From Flavobacteriales bacterium UBA7666 (lineage in GTDB: Bacteria > Bacteroidota > Bacteroidia > Flavobacteriales_D > Crocinitomicaceae), in assembly GCA_002483265.1 (NCBI GenBank), contig DLHO01000022.1:860-64859 (forward strand): a stretch of DNA of 64,000 nucleotides, read 5' to 3'. Within the stretch, counting starts at the first letter, position 1. The number at the start of each line of letters is the position of its first letter. Below the pieces are notes generated by a model, which was not told the DNA's origin, ran no database searches, and saw only the letters and a program-made list of their open reading frames with translations. Position numbers and translations under genes: made by a program. This document shows, one piece after another, positions 50,638 to 59,643 of the stretch.

Positions 50638-51525
50638 GTGGAATTAGCAATTGACTGGAAGGTAGATTCACAACTGGTAGACGGATGGTCTACACCGAAC
50701 TTATACGGATTGTTGTTTGTAGGGGGAATGATCTTCGGATACTACATCATTAAAAGGATGTTTAAATCTGAAGGGATCTCTGAAAAATACCTCGATAAAT
50801 TATTGTTGTATGTTGTTCCTGCAACTATTATCGGTGCGCGCTTAGGCCATGTGTTTTTCTACGGACCCTATCACGATGGTTTTAACGCAAAAGGCCAGTT
50901 CGAAGAAGGATACTTTGATCATCCCCTGTCTATCTTAAAAGTTTGGGAAGGTGGTTTAGCAAGTCATGGTGCTGCAATTGTGATCCTGATCATGTTGTAT
51001 GTTTATTCCAAAAAAGTCATTCACCGTCCCATGTTGTGGATTTTGGATCGAATCGTAGCTCCCATTGCAATTGCGGGATGTTTCATTCGCCTAGGAAATT
51101 TAGTAAATCACGAGATTATAGGTGTTCCAACAGATTTGCCTTGGGGATTCAATTTCTTCAATGCCGGCCCGGATTATTTAGTCAACGGGAAAGTAGTTCC
51201 GCGTCATCCTGCTCAGTTGTATGAATCTATTACTTATTTGTTCTCATTCGTCGTTTTGTTTCGAATGTATTGGAAAACAAATGCCAAAGTAATTCCAGGA
51301 AGACTATTCGGGATGTTTATGATTCTGATCTGGACTGCGCGATTCACTATTGAATTTGTTAAAGTTGGTCAGACAGATCGTGATGATTCATGGGCATTGA
51401 ATACAGGACAGTTGTTAAGCATTCCATTTATTCTCATTGGATTGTATTTGACTTTCCGAAAAGTCCCTGAAAAAGAACAAGCCAAATTTGATGAAGCGGT
51501 TGCAACACCACTTCCTTTACAATAA
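50638..51525 (+). CDS. lgt: Prolipoprotein diacylglyceryl transferase
   Basis: The 295-aa inner-membrane enzyme adds diacylglycerol to the lipobox cysteine of prelipoproteins. It has about seven helices and the Lgt motifs YGLLFVGG, VPATIIGARLGHVFFY, EGGLASHGA, the signature GCFIRLGNLVNHEIIG, and RHPAQLYESITY. It begins with GTG at 50638; no in-frame ATG fits the family N-terminus. This enzyme serves the several lipoproteins encoded in the window. Confidence 0.95.
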   Translation: MELAIDWKVDSQLVDGWSTPNLYGLLFVGGMIFGYYIIKRMFKSEGISEKYLDKLLLYVVPATIIGARLGHVFFYGPYHDGFNAKGQFEEGYFDHPLSILKVWEGGLASHGAAIVILIMLYVYSKKVIHRPMLWILDRIVAPIAIAGCFIRLGNLVNHEIIGVPTDLPWGFNFFNAGPDYLVNGKVVPRHPAQLYESITYLFSFVVLFRMYWKTNAKVIPGRLFGMFMILIWTARFTIEFVKVGQTDRDDSWALNTGQLLSIPFILIGLYLTFRKVPEKEQAKFDEAVATPLPLQ

Positions 51526-51530
51526 TAGAG

Positions 51531-51563
51531 AAAGCCCTTACGATAAATGTGGGGCTTTTTTTA
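51531..51563 (+). terminator. Rho-independent terminator after lgt
   Basis: AAAGCCC (51531-51537) pairs with GGGCTTT (51552-51558), followed by T bases, 6 bases after the stop codon. Confidence 0.88.
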
Positions 51564-51810
51564 TGCTTATTTCGGAATAAAGATCTATTTATTTTGAAGA
51601 ATTGAGATAGCGGACAGATACTCAATTACACGACCGGTAGAAACGTTATAGAATTCCAAATAGTTAGCCGCCCTACTGGGTGTTTCGTAGAAGCGCCAAT
51701 CAGCTGATACGGTTGCCAATCCCGAAAAGTGCTTGTCATTTGGGATCCTGATCCCGTCTTTTCGTGGATAGGTCTGTATCGGCTGGTTGGCTGAATGATG
51801 TAATTGAGCA
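51564..51810. other. Spacer with no supported gene
   Basis: Open frames exist on the minus strand (51585-51821 and 51626-51937) but they overlap each other and the direct repeats, lack signal peptides, and show no family pattern. I see no terminator or promoter here. Confidence 0.5.
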
Positions 51811-51963
51811 AGAGGCCGCATAGCGGGCGAAGACGAATAGCAACAAACGTTAGTGCGAAAGCTATGAGGTAGCAGTTTTGCCTACTTTTTCTGCCTTGGA
51901 AAGAGGCCGCGTAGCGGGTGAAGACGCACAGCAACAAACGTTAGTGCGAAAGCTGTAAGGTAA
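51811..51963. repeat. Two direct copies of a 61-bp element
   Basis: 51811-51871 and 51902-51962 are about 90% identical (roughly 6 differences) and both begin AGAGGCCGC and contain GCAACAAACGTTAGTGCGAA. They are separated by 30 bases that share no similarity with them. Confidence 0.85.
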
Positions 51964-52057
51964 GTAAGGGGAATAAAGAGTAATTGTATAGAGGGTATCG
52001 AAATCTGAACTTAGAACCACTGATTTTTCAATTTTCAATTCGCTGAAGAATTTAGCG

Positions 52058-52065
52058 TATCTTTG
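52058..52065 (+). promoter_or_regulatory. -7 box upstream of rimO
   Basis: TATCTTTG, 26 bases before the ATG at 52092. Confidence 0.55.
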
Positions 52066-52091
52066 TGCCCCTTTTAGTATCGTTTGATTTC

Positions 52092-53405
52092 ATGAAAACA
52101 AAAACACTTCGTAAGAATAAAGTAAATGTCATAACACTTGGATGTGCAAAGAATACCTTTGACTCTGAAGTTTTGATGGCTCAATTGAAAGCCAATAAAT
52201 TTGAAGTGGAACATGAAGCAAAGCAAGATGATTCCGAGATTGTCATTATCAATACCTGTGGTTTTATCGACAATGCGAAACAGGAATCAATTGATACGAT
52301 TTTGCGTTATGCAGATGCCAAGAATGAAGGGTTGGTTGACAAAGTGTACGTTACAGGTTGTCTTGTTCAACGTTATAAAGACGACTTAGAACAAGAAATT
52401 CCGGAAGTAGATGCATTTTTTGGTACAAGAGACTTGCCACGCTTGCTAAAAACATTAAAAGCAGATTACAAGCACGAATTGGTTGGAGAGCGTTTATTGA
52501 CGACTCCTTCACATTATGCGTATTTCAAAATAGCTGAAGGTTGCGACAGACCTTGTTCTTTCTGTGCAATCCCATTGATGAGAGGAAAGCACGTTTCAAC
52601 TCCAATGGATCAATTGGTAAACTCTGCAAAAAGTTTGGCTGCTCAGGGAGTAAAAGAGATTTTATTAATAGCACAAGATCTTACATACTACGGATTAGAT
52701 ATTTACAAAAAGCGAAATCTGGCAGAATTGATAGATCAATTGGCTGCAGTTGAGGGAATCGAATGGATTCGTTTACATTATGCATTTCCGGCAGGTTTCC
52801 CAATGGACGTACTAGATGCGATGGTGAAACATCCGAACGTATGTCTGTACTTGGATATGCCATTGCAACATGGCTCAACGAAAATTCTTCAATCCATGCG
52901 AAGAGGAATCACGCGTGAGAAAACAGAAGCTTTGGTGAATACCATCCGTGAAAAAGTTCCGGGAGTTGCCATTCGCACCACTATGATTGCCGGATATCCG
53001 GGAGAAACGGAAGAAGATTTCCGGGAAATGTATGAGTTTGTGGAACGCATGCGTTTTGACCGCTTGGGAATTTTTACTTACTCTCATGAAGAAGATACAC
53101 ATGCATATTCTTTGGAAGATGATGTGCCGGAAGAGGTAAAACGCCAGCGTGCAGATGAGATCATGGAACTGCAATCAGGAATCAGCTATGAAATGAACCA
53201 GGAAAAGATTGGGAAGACGTTTAAAGTTCTTTTTGATCGCATTGAAGGGGATTATTTCATTGGTAGAACGGAATTTGACTCACCTGAGGTGGACAACGAA
53301 GTATTGGTGAAAAAATCGGAAGGATATGTGAGTATCGGGGATTTTGCGTTGGTTGAGATTACTTCTGCTGATCATTACGATCTTTATGGAAAATTCGTTT
53401 TATAA
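52092..53405 (+). CDS. rimO: Ribosomal protein uS12 methylthiotransferase RimO
   Basis: The 437-aa radical-SAM enzyme adds a methylthio group to the conserved aspartate of ribosomal protein S12. It has the N-terminal MTTase domain (VITLGCAKNTFDSEVL, INTCGFIDNAK, TGCLVQRY), the radical-SAM cluster motif CDRPCSFCAIP, KEILLIAQDLTYYGLD, and a C-terminal TRAM domain. The LGCAKN-T-x-D-S-E start and the GTRD sequence are typical of RimO rather than MiaB. It is followed by a long spacer. Confidence 0.96.
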   Translation: MKTKTLRKNKVNVITLGCAKNTFDSEVLMAQLKANKFEVEHEAKQDDSEIVIINTCGFIDNAKQESIDTILRYADAKNEGLVDKVYVTGCLVQRYKDDLEQEIPEVDAFFGTRDLPRLLKTLKADYKHELVGERLLTTPSHYAYFKIAEGCDRPCSFCAIPLMRGKHVSTPMDQLVNSAKSLAAQGVKEILLIAQDLTYYGLDIYKKRNLAELIDQLAAVEGIEWIRLHYAFPAGFPMDVLDAMVKHPNVCLYLDMPLQHGSTKILQSMRRGITREKTEALVNTIREKVPGVAIRTTMIAGYPGETEEDFREMYEFVERMRFDRLGIFTYSHEEDTHAYSLEDDVPEEVKRQRADEIMELQSGISYEMNQEKIGKTFKVLFDRIEGDYFIGRTEFDSPEVDNEVLVKKSEGYVSIGDFALVEITSADHYDLYGKFVL

Positions 53406-53498
53406 GTTAGTTTTTTATTAAATTTTCATTAAATATTTACTCAACCACTGAGTTGGCTAATTCATAGGTGGAATATGCTCATTTGTCGATGGGTTTAG

Positions 53499-53528
53499 TT
53501 GTAACCGCTTGATTTCTTAGTACTTTTG
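53499..53528 (+). promoter_or_regulatory. Distal promoter candidate for the 53752-56397 operon
   Basis: TTG at 53499-53501, 19 bases, then TACTTTTG at 53521-53528. It would give a leader of over 200 bases. The 346-base spacer 53406-53751 otherwise shows no gene, and a second -7 box lies at 53723. Confidence 0.45.
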
Positions 53529-53722
53529 TTTTTACATATACTATTACTTAATTAAAAATAAAGGTTACTATTCACAGATGAAATCTAGACAGGGAAGAAG
53601 GTTGTTTTCGATAATCTTCAGTTGAAATTCATAACCGTTTACAGCGCATTTTTCGACCCAAGGGTAAACCCCTGATTTTCTTTTTCGACTGTTTTTAGTA
53701 TTCACTGCGATGCGTAATTCTC

Positions 53723-53730
53723 TATTTTTG
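53723..53730 (+). promoter_or_regulatory. Proximal -7 box for the 53752 gene
   Basis: TATTTTTG, 21 bases before the ATG at 53752; no clear TTG at the -33 position. Confidence 0.45.
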
Positions 53731-53751
53731 AATAACTAAACACAGATTACC

Positions 53752-54105
53752 ATGAAAAAAAAGTTACTATTCATCGGACTTTTCATGTGCTCATTATCAT
53801 TTGTGAGCTATGGACAGTCCCAAACTAAAACACAAAAGGAATCGACTCCTATTGTTGTTTCATCCCATCCGGATTTAAGTACTCAACGTGCAAAATTGGA
53901 TTCAAAGCAAGCGGAGATCAATCAATCAACTGCTACGTCCAGAGCTCAGATGAGTAAATTGAATGACGAATTTCGTGTGTTGAAAGAAGAATACCTTCGG
54001 TTGCTAAAAGTTGAGTTAGAGAAAACTTCTGACGAGCAGTTGAAAGGTCAATTGCAAGAAGAAATCACACGTTATTCAGAAGTAACGAATCCTCAAACCC
54101 GTTAA
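53752..54105 (+). CDS. Small exported coiled-coil protein
   Basis: The 117-aa product has a signal peptide (MKKKLLFIGLFMCSLSFVSYGQ) and a mature part that is predicted to be mostly coiled coil (residues about 45-105: RAKLDSKQAEINQSTATSRAQ, LNDEFRVLKEEYLRLLKVELE). No family recognised. It is 12 bases before a large T9SS cargo gene and likely shares its transcript. Confidence 0.65.
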   Translation: MKKKLLFIGLFMCSLSFVSYGQSQTKTQKESTPIVVSSHPDLSTQRAKLDSKQAEINQSTATSRAQMSKLNDEFRVLKEEYLRLLKVELEKTSDEQLKGQLQEEITRYSEVTNPQTR

Positions 54106-54117
54106 TTCACTGAACTT

Positions 54118-56397
54118 ATGAAAACAAGAATTTTAAAACTGGCTGCTTTATGTGGCCTATTTGTACTTGGAAGTATCTCCAAATACAATGCGCAATCATT
54201 CTCAGAATCCTTTAATGATATTACTCTCCTTGCTGGAAATGGCTGGGTAATGACCAATGCGAGTGTTGCTGTTGGTTCAACAAACTGGTTTCAGGGAAAT
54301 CCTGTTGGAGCAGGCGGACCATTTGATGCCTTTAATGGAGCAACAAATGCCTATATTGGAGCAAACTACAACAATACCGGATCAACTGGAACAATCAGTA
54401 ACTGGTTGATGACTCCAAACCGCACTTTTAGAAATGGGGACGTGATTACTTTTTATACGCGAAAACCATCACCCGATAGCTACGCGGATAGATTGGAAGT
54501 TCGTTTAAGTACAAATGGTGCGAGTACATCCGTTGGAACAGGAATGGCTGTTGGTGATTATACCACACTTTTGATGAGTGTCAATCCATCATTGGTGCTA
54601 GGAGTTTATCCAACTACGTGGACACTATACACAATCACTATTTCAGGTTTACCTGCGCCAACTTCAGGACGAATTGGTTTCAGATATTTTGTTACCGGTG
54701 CAGGACTCTCCGGTACAAATTCTGATTACATTGGAATTGATCAAGTAGATTACACACCATATGTTTGCCCGGCGTTCACAATGACAACAGGTGGAGCATT
54801 GACAGGTGGAACTGCAGGTTCGGCATATTCATTGGGTTTAACTCAAACAGGAGCGTTGGGAGCACCAAGCTATGCTGTTACAGGAGGAGCTCTTCCTCCG
54901 GGATTGACTCTAAGCGCTGCTGGAACAATATCAGGAACACCAACTGCTACAGGAACATTTAATTTTACTGCTACTGTAAGTGATGCCAGCGGATGTTCAG
55001 GATCTCAATCTTATTCGATTACGGTAGTTTGTCCTGCAAACCCAATTGTATTTACCACTGCGCCTGCATTGTGCGATAATGCTGGCTCCTATACATTGGT
55101 AGAAGGTTCCCCGGCAGGTGGGACGTACTCAGGAACAGGAGTTACCGGAGGGCAATTCGATCCGGCGGCCGGAACACAAACTGTTACCTATGATTACACA
55201 AATGCTTTTGGATGTCCATACAATTCAAATTATACCATAACTGTAAACAATGCTCCGGCAGTTTCATTGCCTCCTATTTCTGCAGTATGCGATAACTCGG
55301 GAACATTGGCATTGACTGGTGGAAGCCCAGCTGGTGGAACTTATAGTGGTACAGGTGTTACAGGATCAAATTTCGATCCGGCAGCAGGAACACAAACGAT
55401 TACCTATACTTTTACGGATGTTAACAGTTGTACAGATAATACTTCGACTACAATTACCGTAAATCCGGCTCCGGCGGTTACTCAAAGTGCAATTTCAGCA
55501 GTTTGTGATAATTCCGGGACGTTTGCCTTGACAGGTGGAAGCCCAGCAACAGGTACTTACAGTGGAACAGGTGTTACGTTGAATACTTTTGATCCTTCAG
55601 CAGGAACACAGACAGTTACTTATACTTATACAGATGTAAATGGTTGTACGGATGATGCTTCAACTACAATTACAGTAAATGCTGCTCCAACAGTTGCTCA
55701 AAGTGCAATTTCAGCGATTTGCAGTAACTCAGGAACTTTAGCATTGACAGGTGGAAGCCCTGCAGGAGGAACTTACAGCGGAACAGGAGTTACTGGAAGC
55801 AACTTTAATCCTGCATCAGGAACACAAACAGTGACTTATACATTCACGGATGCCAACGGTTGTACAGATGATGCCGCGACAACGATTACAGTAAATACAG
55901 CTCCAACAGTTGCATTTACATCTCCAGTTGCAAACATGTGTTTGAATCACGCACCATTGACACTTTCAGGTGGAACTCCAGCAGGAGGAACATATAGTGG
56001 AACAGGTGTAAGTGGAGGAGTGTTGAATCCTACTACTGCAGGTGCAGGAAGTCATGTAATTACCTATTCATTCACGGATGCAAATGGGTGTGACGGTCAA
56101 GCAACCTTTACAATTAATGTAAGTGCTTGTTTAGGTCTTACAGAAAACGGTCAGGAATTCGGTTTAGAAGTTTATCCAAACCCAACAACCGGTAAGTTTA
56201 CTGCAAGTATAACATCAGGAGTGGATTTCTCCATTGTAAACGTGGTTGATATTCAAGGAAAAGAGATTCCATTCGGATCGTCTAAATCTTCCGCTACAGC
56301 AACGGATATTGATTTTTCAAATCAAGTACCGGGACTTTATTTTGTAAATGCAACGGTTGATGGCCAGCGTTTCACGTTCCGTGTTCAAAAACAATAA
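54118..56397 (+). CDS. Secreted T9SS adhesin-like protein with tandem Ig-like modules
   Basis: The 759-aa product has a signal peptide (ILKLAALCGLFVLGSISKYNAQ), a choice-of-anchor/cleaved-adhesin-like domain (about 25-220: NWFQGNPVGAGGPFDAFNG, TISNWLMTPNR), a He_PIG-type Ig domain (about 222-305), five Gly/Thr/Cys-rich Ig-like modules of about 72 residues (about 306-670, each with a GTYSGTGV motif) and a T9SS type A sorting domain (LEVYPNPTTGKFTASI, final TFRVQKQ). Each module holds a pair of Cys. It should be displayed on the cell surface, probably as an adhesin; no enzymatic domain is seen. Confidence 0.88.
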   Translation: MKTRILKLAALCGLFVLGSISKYNAQSFSESFNDITLLAGNGWVMTNASVAVGSTNWFQGNPVGAGGPFDAFNGATNAYIGANYNNTGSTGTISNWLMTPNRTFRNGDVITFYTRKPSPDSYADRLEVRLSTNGASTSVGTGMAVGDYTTLLMSVNPSLVLGVYPTTWTLYTITISGLPAPTSGRIGFRYFVTGAGLSGTNSDYIGIDQVDYTPYVCPAFTMTTGGALTGGTAGSAYSLGLTQTGALGAPSYAVTGGALPPGLTLSAAGTISGTPTATGTFNFTATVSDASGCSGSQSYSITVVCPANPIVFTTAPALCDNAGSYTLVEGSPAGGTYSGTGVTGGQFDPAAGTQTVTYDYTNAFGCPYNSNYTITVNNAPAVSLPPISAVCDNSGTLALTGGSPAGGTYSGTGVTGSNFDPAAGTQTITYTFTDVNSCTDNTSTTITVNPAPAVTQSAISAVCDNSGTFALTGGSPATGTYSGTGVTLNTFDPSAGTQTVTYTYTDVNGCTDDASTTITVNAAPTVAQSAISAICSNSGTLALTGGSPAGGTYSGTGVTGSNFNPASGTQTVTYTFTDANGCTDDAATTITVNTAPTVAFTSPVANMCLNHAPLTLSGGTPAGGTYSGTGVSGGVLNPTTAGAGSHVITYSFTDANGCDGQATFTINVSACLGLTENGQEFGLEVYPNPTTGKFTASITSGVDFSIVNVVDIQGKEIPFGSSKSSATATDIDFSNQVPGLYFVNATVDGQRFTFRVQKQ
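55252..56116 (+). repeat. Tandem 216-bp coding repeats
   Basis: The repeats begin at 55252, 55468, 55684 and 55900, a constant 216 bases (72 codons) apart, with highly similar DNA, e.g. around GGTGGAAGCCC and ACAGTGACTTATAC-like words. A fifth, more diverged module precedes them from about 55033. Confidence 0.85.
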
Positions 56398-56432
56398 GGC
56401 GTATCAATTATTTGATTGTCAATGATTTAATG

Positions 56433-56467
56433 AAAGCCGTTCTGATTTTACAGAACGGCTTTTTTTG
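56433..56467 (+). terminator. Rho-independent terminator after the Ig-repeat gene
   Basis: AAAGCCGTTCTG (56433-56444) pairs perfectly with CAGAACGGCTTT (56451-56462) over 12 bp with a 6-base loop, followed by T bases. Confidence 0.93.
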
Positions 56468-56572
56468 TGAAAATGGCAAAGTTGATTCTCGATGAGGCTT
56501 GTAGTTTGTTGATTGAAAATGGCTGAATACTAATTAGTTGTACTATAGATTTAATTGTAAACTATCTTTAGT

Positions 56573-57895
56573 ATGAAACTTAAGCGTATGAACTACTCAC
56601 TACAACTGAAAGCAATTAAAATTGCTCTACTATTACTGGTCTCAACTTCTTTTGCCTCGGCGCAAACAAGCTATGAAATTTCAGTACCTCAAAGTTATCT
56701 TACCAAAGATTTCCTTTCTTTGGCTACAGATAATATTACGAATCAAGGAAGGTTCATCACTGGGGATAAATTTGAATTGATTCTCGAACAGAAACATGCT
56801 GAAAATTATGTGAGGTCTGTTTTTGAATCAGTAGGAATTCCGGTATTGAATGTTAGCAGCACCAAACAAATGGATGTTTTCCGTGAGAAAGCTGGAGGAA
56901 ATGATTGTGAAGCTGCTGAATTGTTATGTTCCAATACTTCACAGACAGCGAATAGCGGTGGTGCCGGAGCAACACAAGAATTAAACGGAACTAATCAGGG
57001 GTGTCTTGGTGTTGAGCATCAATCCTCCTGGTATTATCTAAATGTTCAAACAGGTGGATCATTAACAATGACGATTTCACCCACTAGTGGAACTGATGAT
57101 TATGATTTTGCTATTTGGGGACCTTTCACGAGTGCTACAGCAGGTGCAAATTGTCCACCAACATCAGCTCCAATCCGTTGCAGTTATTCCTCCGCAACCG
57201 GAAATACCGGATTGATGATTCCATTTTCCGGACAAAGCAGCTCCATAGGATGTGGTTTTTTGGGATTATTTCCGTGTACCGGATTGATTACAACAACCAA
57301 TAACCCGGCTGATAACAGTGAAGGTGCCGGAGGTGATAAATGGGTCAGTAATTTAACCACGACAGCGAATCAGGTTTACATCCTATTGGTTGACAACTTC
57401 TCAAATTCTGGTCAACCATACAACATGTCGTTCGGAGGAACATCTGTTTTGGGCTGTACTCCGGTGGTTCTGCCGGTTGAGTTAAGTTCATTTAAGGCGA
57501 TTAAGACTACCAAGGGGAATAGTTTAAACTGGACTACCGAAGCAGAAAACAGATCGAACTTCTTTACCGTTGAATGGACTACAGATCCTGCTTCCGGAAA
57601 TTGGAAGGAAATAGCACATGTACAGGCACAAGGAAATTCTCAGGAAATTCAGGATTACGGTACTTTTCACTCCAATCCATCGTTGATAGATATTAATTAT
57701 TACCGATTGATCTTGACTGATTTGGATGGTTCCAGAACAGTTTATGATTCATTTATCCAAAGTGTGGATAATCTTCAGGGTTCTAAGAAAGTGGAACACA
57801 TTTTTAATATGATGGGACAAGAAGTAGATGAAAATTGCAAAGGAGTGGTGATCTACTATTACTCAGACGGAACAACTGAGAGAGTGTATAGATAA
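56573..57895 (+). CDS. Secreted cysteine-rich surface protein, paralogue-like module
   Basis: The 440-aa product has a signal peptide (KIALLLLVSTSFASAQ) and an N-terminal region of unknown type (to about residue 110). A central module (about 112-300: NDCEAAELLCSN, SSWYYLNVQTGGSLTMTIS, APIRCSYS, SFGGTSVLGC) is shared with the protein at 22166. It ends in a fibronectin-like segment (LSSFKAIKTTKGNSLNWTTEAENRSNFFTVEW) and a tail IFNMMGQEVDENCKGVVIYYYSDG. The tail resembles the second half of a T9SS type A signal but lacks the PNP-containing first half. Export by T9SS is likely but not certain. Confidence 0.78.
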   Translation: MKLKRMNYSLQLKAIKIALLLLVSTSFASAQTSYEISVPQSYLTKDFLSLATDNITNQGRFITGDKFELILEQKHAENYVRSVFESVGIPVLNVSSTKQMDVFREKAGGNDCEAAELLCSNTSQTANSGGAGATQELNGTNQGCLGVEHQSSWYYLNVQTGGSLTMTISPTSGTDDYDFAIWGPFTSATAGANCPPTSAPIRCSYSSATGNTGLMIPFSGQSSSIGCGFLGLFPCTGLITTTNNPADNSEGAGGDKWVSNLTTTANQVYILLVDNFSNSGQPYNMSFGGTSVLGCTPVVLPVELSSFKAIKTTKGNSLNWTTEAENRSNFFTVEWTTDPASGNWKEIAHVQAQGNSQEIQDYGTFHSNPSLIDINYYRLILTDLDGSRTVYDSFIQSVDNLQGSKKVEHIFNMMGQEVDENCKGVVIYYYSDGTTERVYR

Positions 57896-57915
57896 TTCAG
57901 AGATCTGAAAGTGAA

Positions 57916-57944
57916 TTGCATATTCAATAAAAATTCTACTTTTG
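57916..57944 (+). promoter_or_regulatory. Promoter directly before the HTH regulator gene
   Basis: TTG at 57916-57918, 18 bases, then TACTTTTG at 57937-57944, a strong match to the Bacteroidota pattern. The ATG is at 57948, 3 bases after the box, so transcripts would be leaderless or start inside the gene. Confidence 0.6.
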
Positions 57945-57947
57945 AGT

Positions 57948-58952
57948 ATGGACATTCAAAACCGACTACTTGAACAACTAAAGGCAAAATTACCTCCTGA
58001 TACTTCATTGGGAAAATTGTTGATGGATGATTTGGAATTGTCACGTGATTCTGCTTATAGGAGAGCACGTGGTGAAACAGCATTGAAACCTGAAGAAATC
58101 CACCTGTTGTGTCAGAAATACGATCTGTCGATTGATAAAATCATTGGTGTTTCAGGTAAGAGTGTGACCTTTCAATACAACCCGATTCAGCGTTCAGAGT
58201 TTTCTTTTGAAACGTATTTGAACGGAATCATGGATGGATTTAAGCGAATGGTTGCCCAGCGTACGCAGGAACTCTATATGTCTAATCTGGATCTGATCAT
58301 CTTTCAATTATTGAATTCCCCTGCTCTCTTGCGATTTAAGCTTCTTTACTTTGGAAAGTGCTATTTGAAATTGGGACAATTAGAAGATGTCAAATTTCAC
58401 AAAGGATGGAAAGGTGATATTTCCGATGAACAATTGCAACAAATGTCGAACTTTTATATTCGTGTAAAATCCACGGAAGTTATTGGATACGACGCGGGGA
58501 AAGGCTTGATTCGTGAAATCGTTTCTTTTTATGAATTGGGGTATTTCGAAACACCCGAAGATGCAATTTTTCTCATCGATGAGGTAGCTTCCTTGGTTGA
58601 TCATATCAAAAAACAAGCTGAGATCGGTCGTAAATTTATCAAAGGTCAACCCGTAATTACAGAAGCCGATAATTTCCATTTATACCTACATCAAACCTAT
58701 ATTCAGGACAACACGATCATTTCAGAAACAAATGCTTACCGTATGCTATATATAACGCATAACATGCTGAATTATTTGTTCACTATTGATCAGGATTATG
58801 TCAATAAATCATTTGCAGTTTTCCAATCCATGCTTAAAAGTTGCGTTAAAATTTCGGAAGAAAATCAACGTCAGCGAAATGCCTATTTTGAAAGCCTTGG
58901 ACAGTTTATTTCGAAGGCAAGAATCCGTATCGAAGGAACTGACTTGTATTAA
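57948..58952 (+). CDS. HTH regulator with long helical C-terminal domain
   Basis: The 334-aa cytoplasmic protein has an N-terminal HTH of XRE/BetR type (residues about 20-65: SLGKLLMDDLELSRDSAYRRARGETALKPEEIHLLCQKYDLS) and a 260-residue all-helical C-terminal part with no recognised family, rich in Tyr/Leu. It is probably a transcription regulator whose C-terminal domain senses a signal or oligomerises. It has its own promoter and lies between surface-protein genes and an ECF sigma operon. Confidence 0.68.
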   Translation: MDIQNRLLEQLKAKLPPDTSLGKLLMDDLELSRDSAYRRARGETALKPEEIHLLCQKYDLSIDKIIGVSGKSVTFQYNPIQRSEFSFETYLNGIMDGFKRMVAQRTQELYMSNLDLIIFQLLNSPALLRFKLLYFGKCYLKLGQLEDVKFHKGWKGDISDEQLQQMSNFYIRVKSTEVIGYDAGKGLIREIVSFYELGYFETPEDAIFLIDEVASLVDHIKKQAEIGRKFIKGQPVITEADNFHLYLHQTYIQDNTIISETNAYRMLYITHNMLNYLFTIDQDYVNKSFAVFQSMLKSCVKISEENQRQRNAYFESLGQFISKARIRIEGTDLY

Positions 58953-59103
58953 TTTTTTGATATCAGGCAACCTTTCGTTTTTGGGAGGAGTAACTAAGCC
59001 GGAATGAAAAAAATTTTGAGGGGAAAAAGGGAGTTTTCTATTCGTTTGACCAATTAATTTCGTGAAATCGAATTGGAGTAGGACGCAAGAAGGGTGTTAA
59101 GTA

Positions 59104-59643
59104 GTGCTGACTAAAGAAATAGAGGAACAATTTTCAAAGGGTAATCGAAAGGCTTTCGATGCTGTTTATGCTGCGTTTTCTGCGGCTATGTTCGGTCTAT
59201 GTCTGCGTTATACACGCTGTTCTGATGATGCAAAGGATATTTTACAGGAAGCATTCATCAAAATTTACAAAAACTGCGATCAGTATTCGACGGATAAACC
59301 CCTTGCTGCATGGATAAAAACAATTACGATAAATACGGCATTAACATACATCAAGAGAAATTACCGGTTTGAACTTCATGAAGATGACGGATTTTTTGAT
59401 GAACAGCAGGAAGTTCCATTTGATTCGGAAGATCAGGAAAATTTAAAGAAAAAATTAATCCAGATACTGAATGAATTACCAGATGGTTACAGAACGATTT
59501 TCAATCTTTTTGTAATCGAAAATTTGACGCATAAGGAAATAGCAGAATATTTGTCGATTTCCGAAAGTACCAGTAAAACCCAATACTTCAAGGCTAAGAA
59601 AATGATTCTTAGCTTGCTTGAGGTTTCAAACCAAAACGCATGA
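59104..59643 (+). CDS. ECF-type sigma factor paired with a membrane anti-sigma/barrel gene
   Basis: The 179-aa protein has ECF region 2 (FDAVYAAFSAAMFGLCLRYTR, DDAKDILQEAFIKIYKNC, WIKTITINTALTYIKRNYR) and region 4 (ELPDGYRTIFNLFVIENLTHKEIAEYLSISESTSKTQYFKAKKMI). It starts with GTG at 59104; no ATG fits the family start. The stop overlaps the next gene's ATG (ATGA), so sigma and its likely anti-sigma are made together. Confidence 0.93.
   Translation: MLTKEIEEQFSKGNRKAFDAVYAAFSAAMFGLCLRYTRCSDDAKDILQEAFIKIYKNCDQYSTDKPLAAWIKTITINTALTYIKRNYRFELHEDDGFFDEQQEVPFDSEDQENLKKKLIQILNELPDGYRTIFNLFVIENLTHKEIAEYLSISESTSKTQYFKAKKMILSLLEVSNQNA

Noticed and set aside
51585..51937. Two overlapping minus-strand open frames in the lgt-rimO spacer
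   Set aside because: They overlap each other in different frames, run through direct repeats, and have no signal peptide or recognisable domain.
55252..56116. 216-bp repeats as a CRISPR or mobile element
   Set aside because: They are in-frame protein modules with Ig-like sequence inside one coding region.
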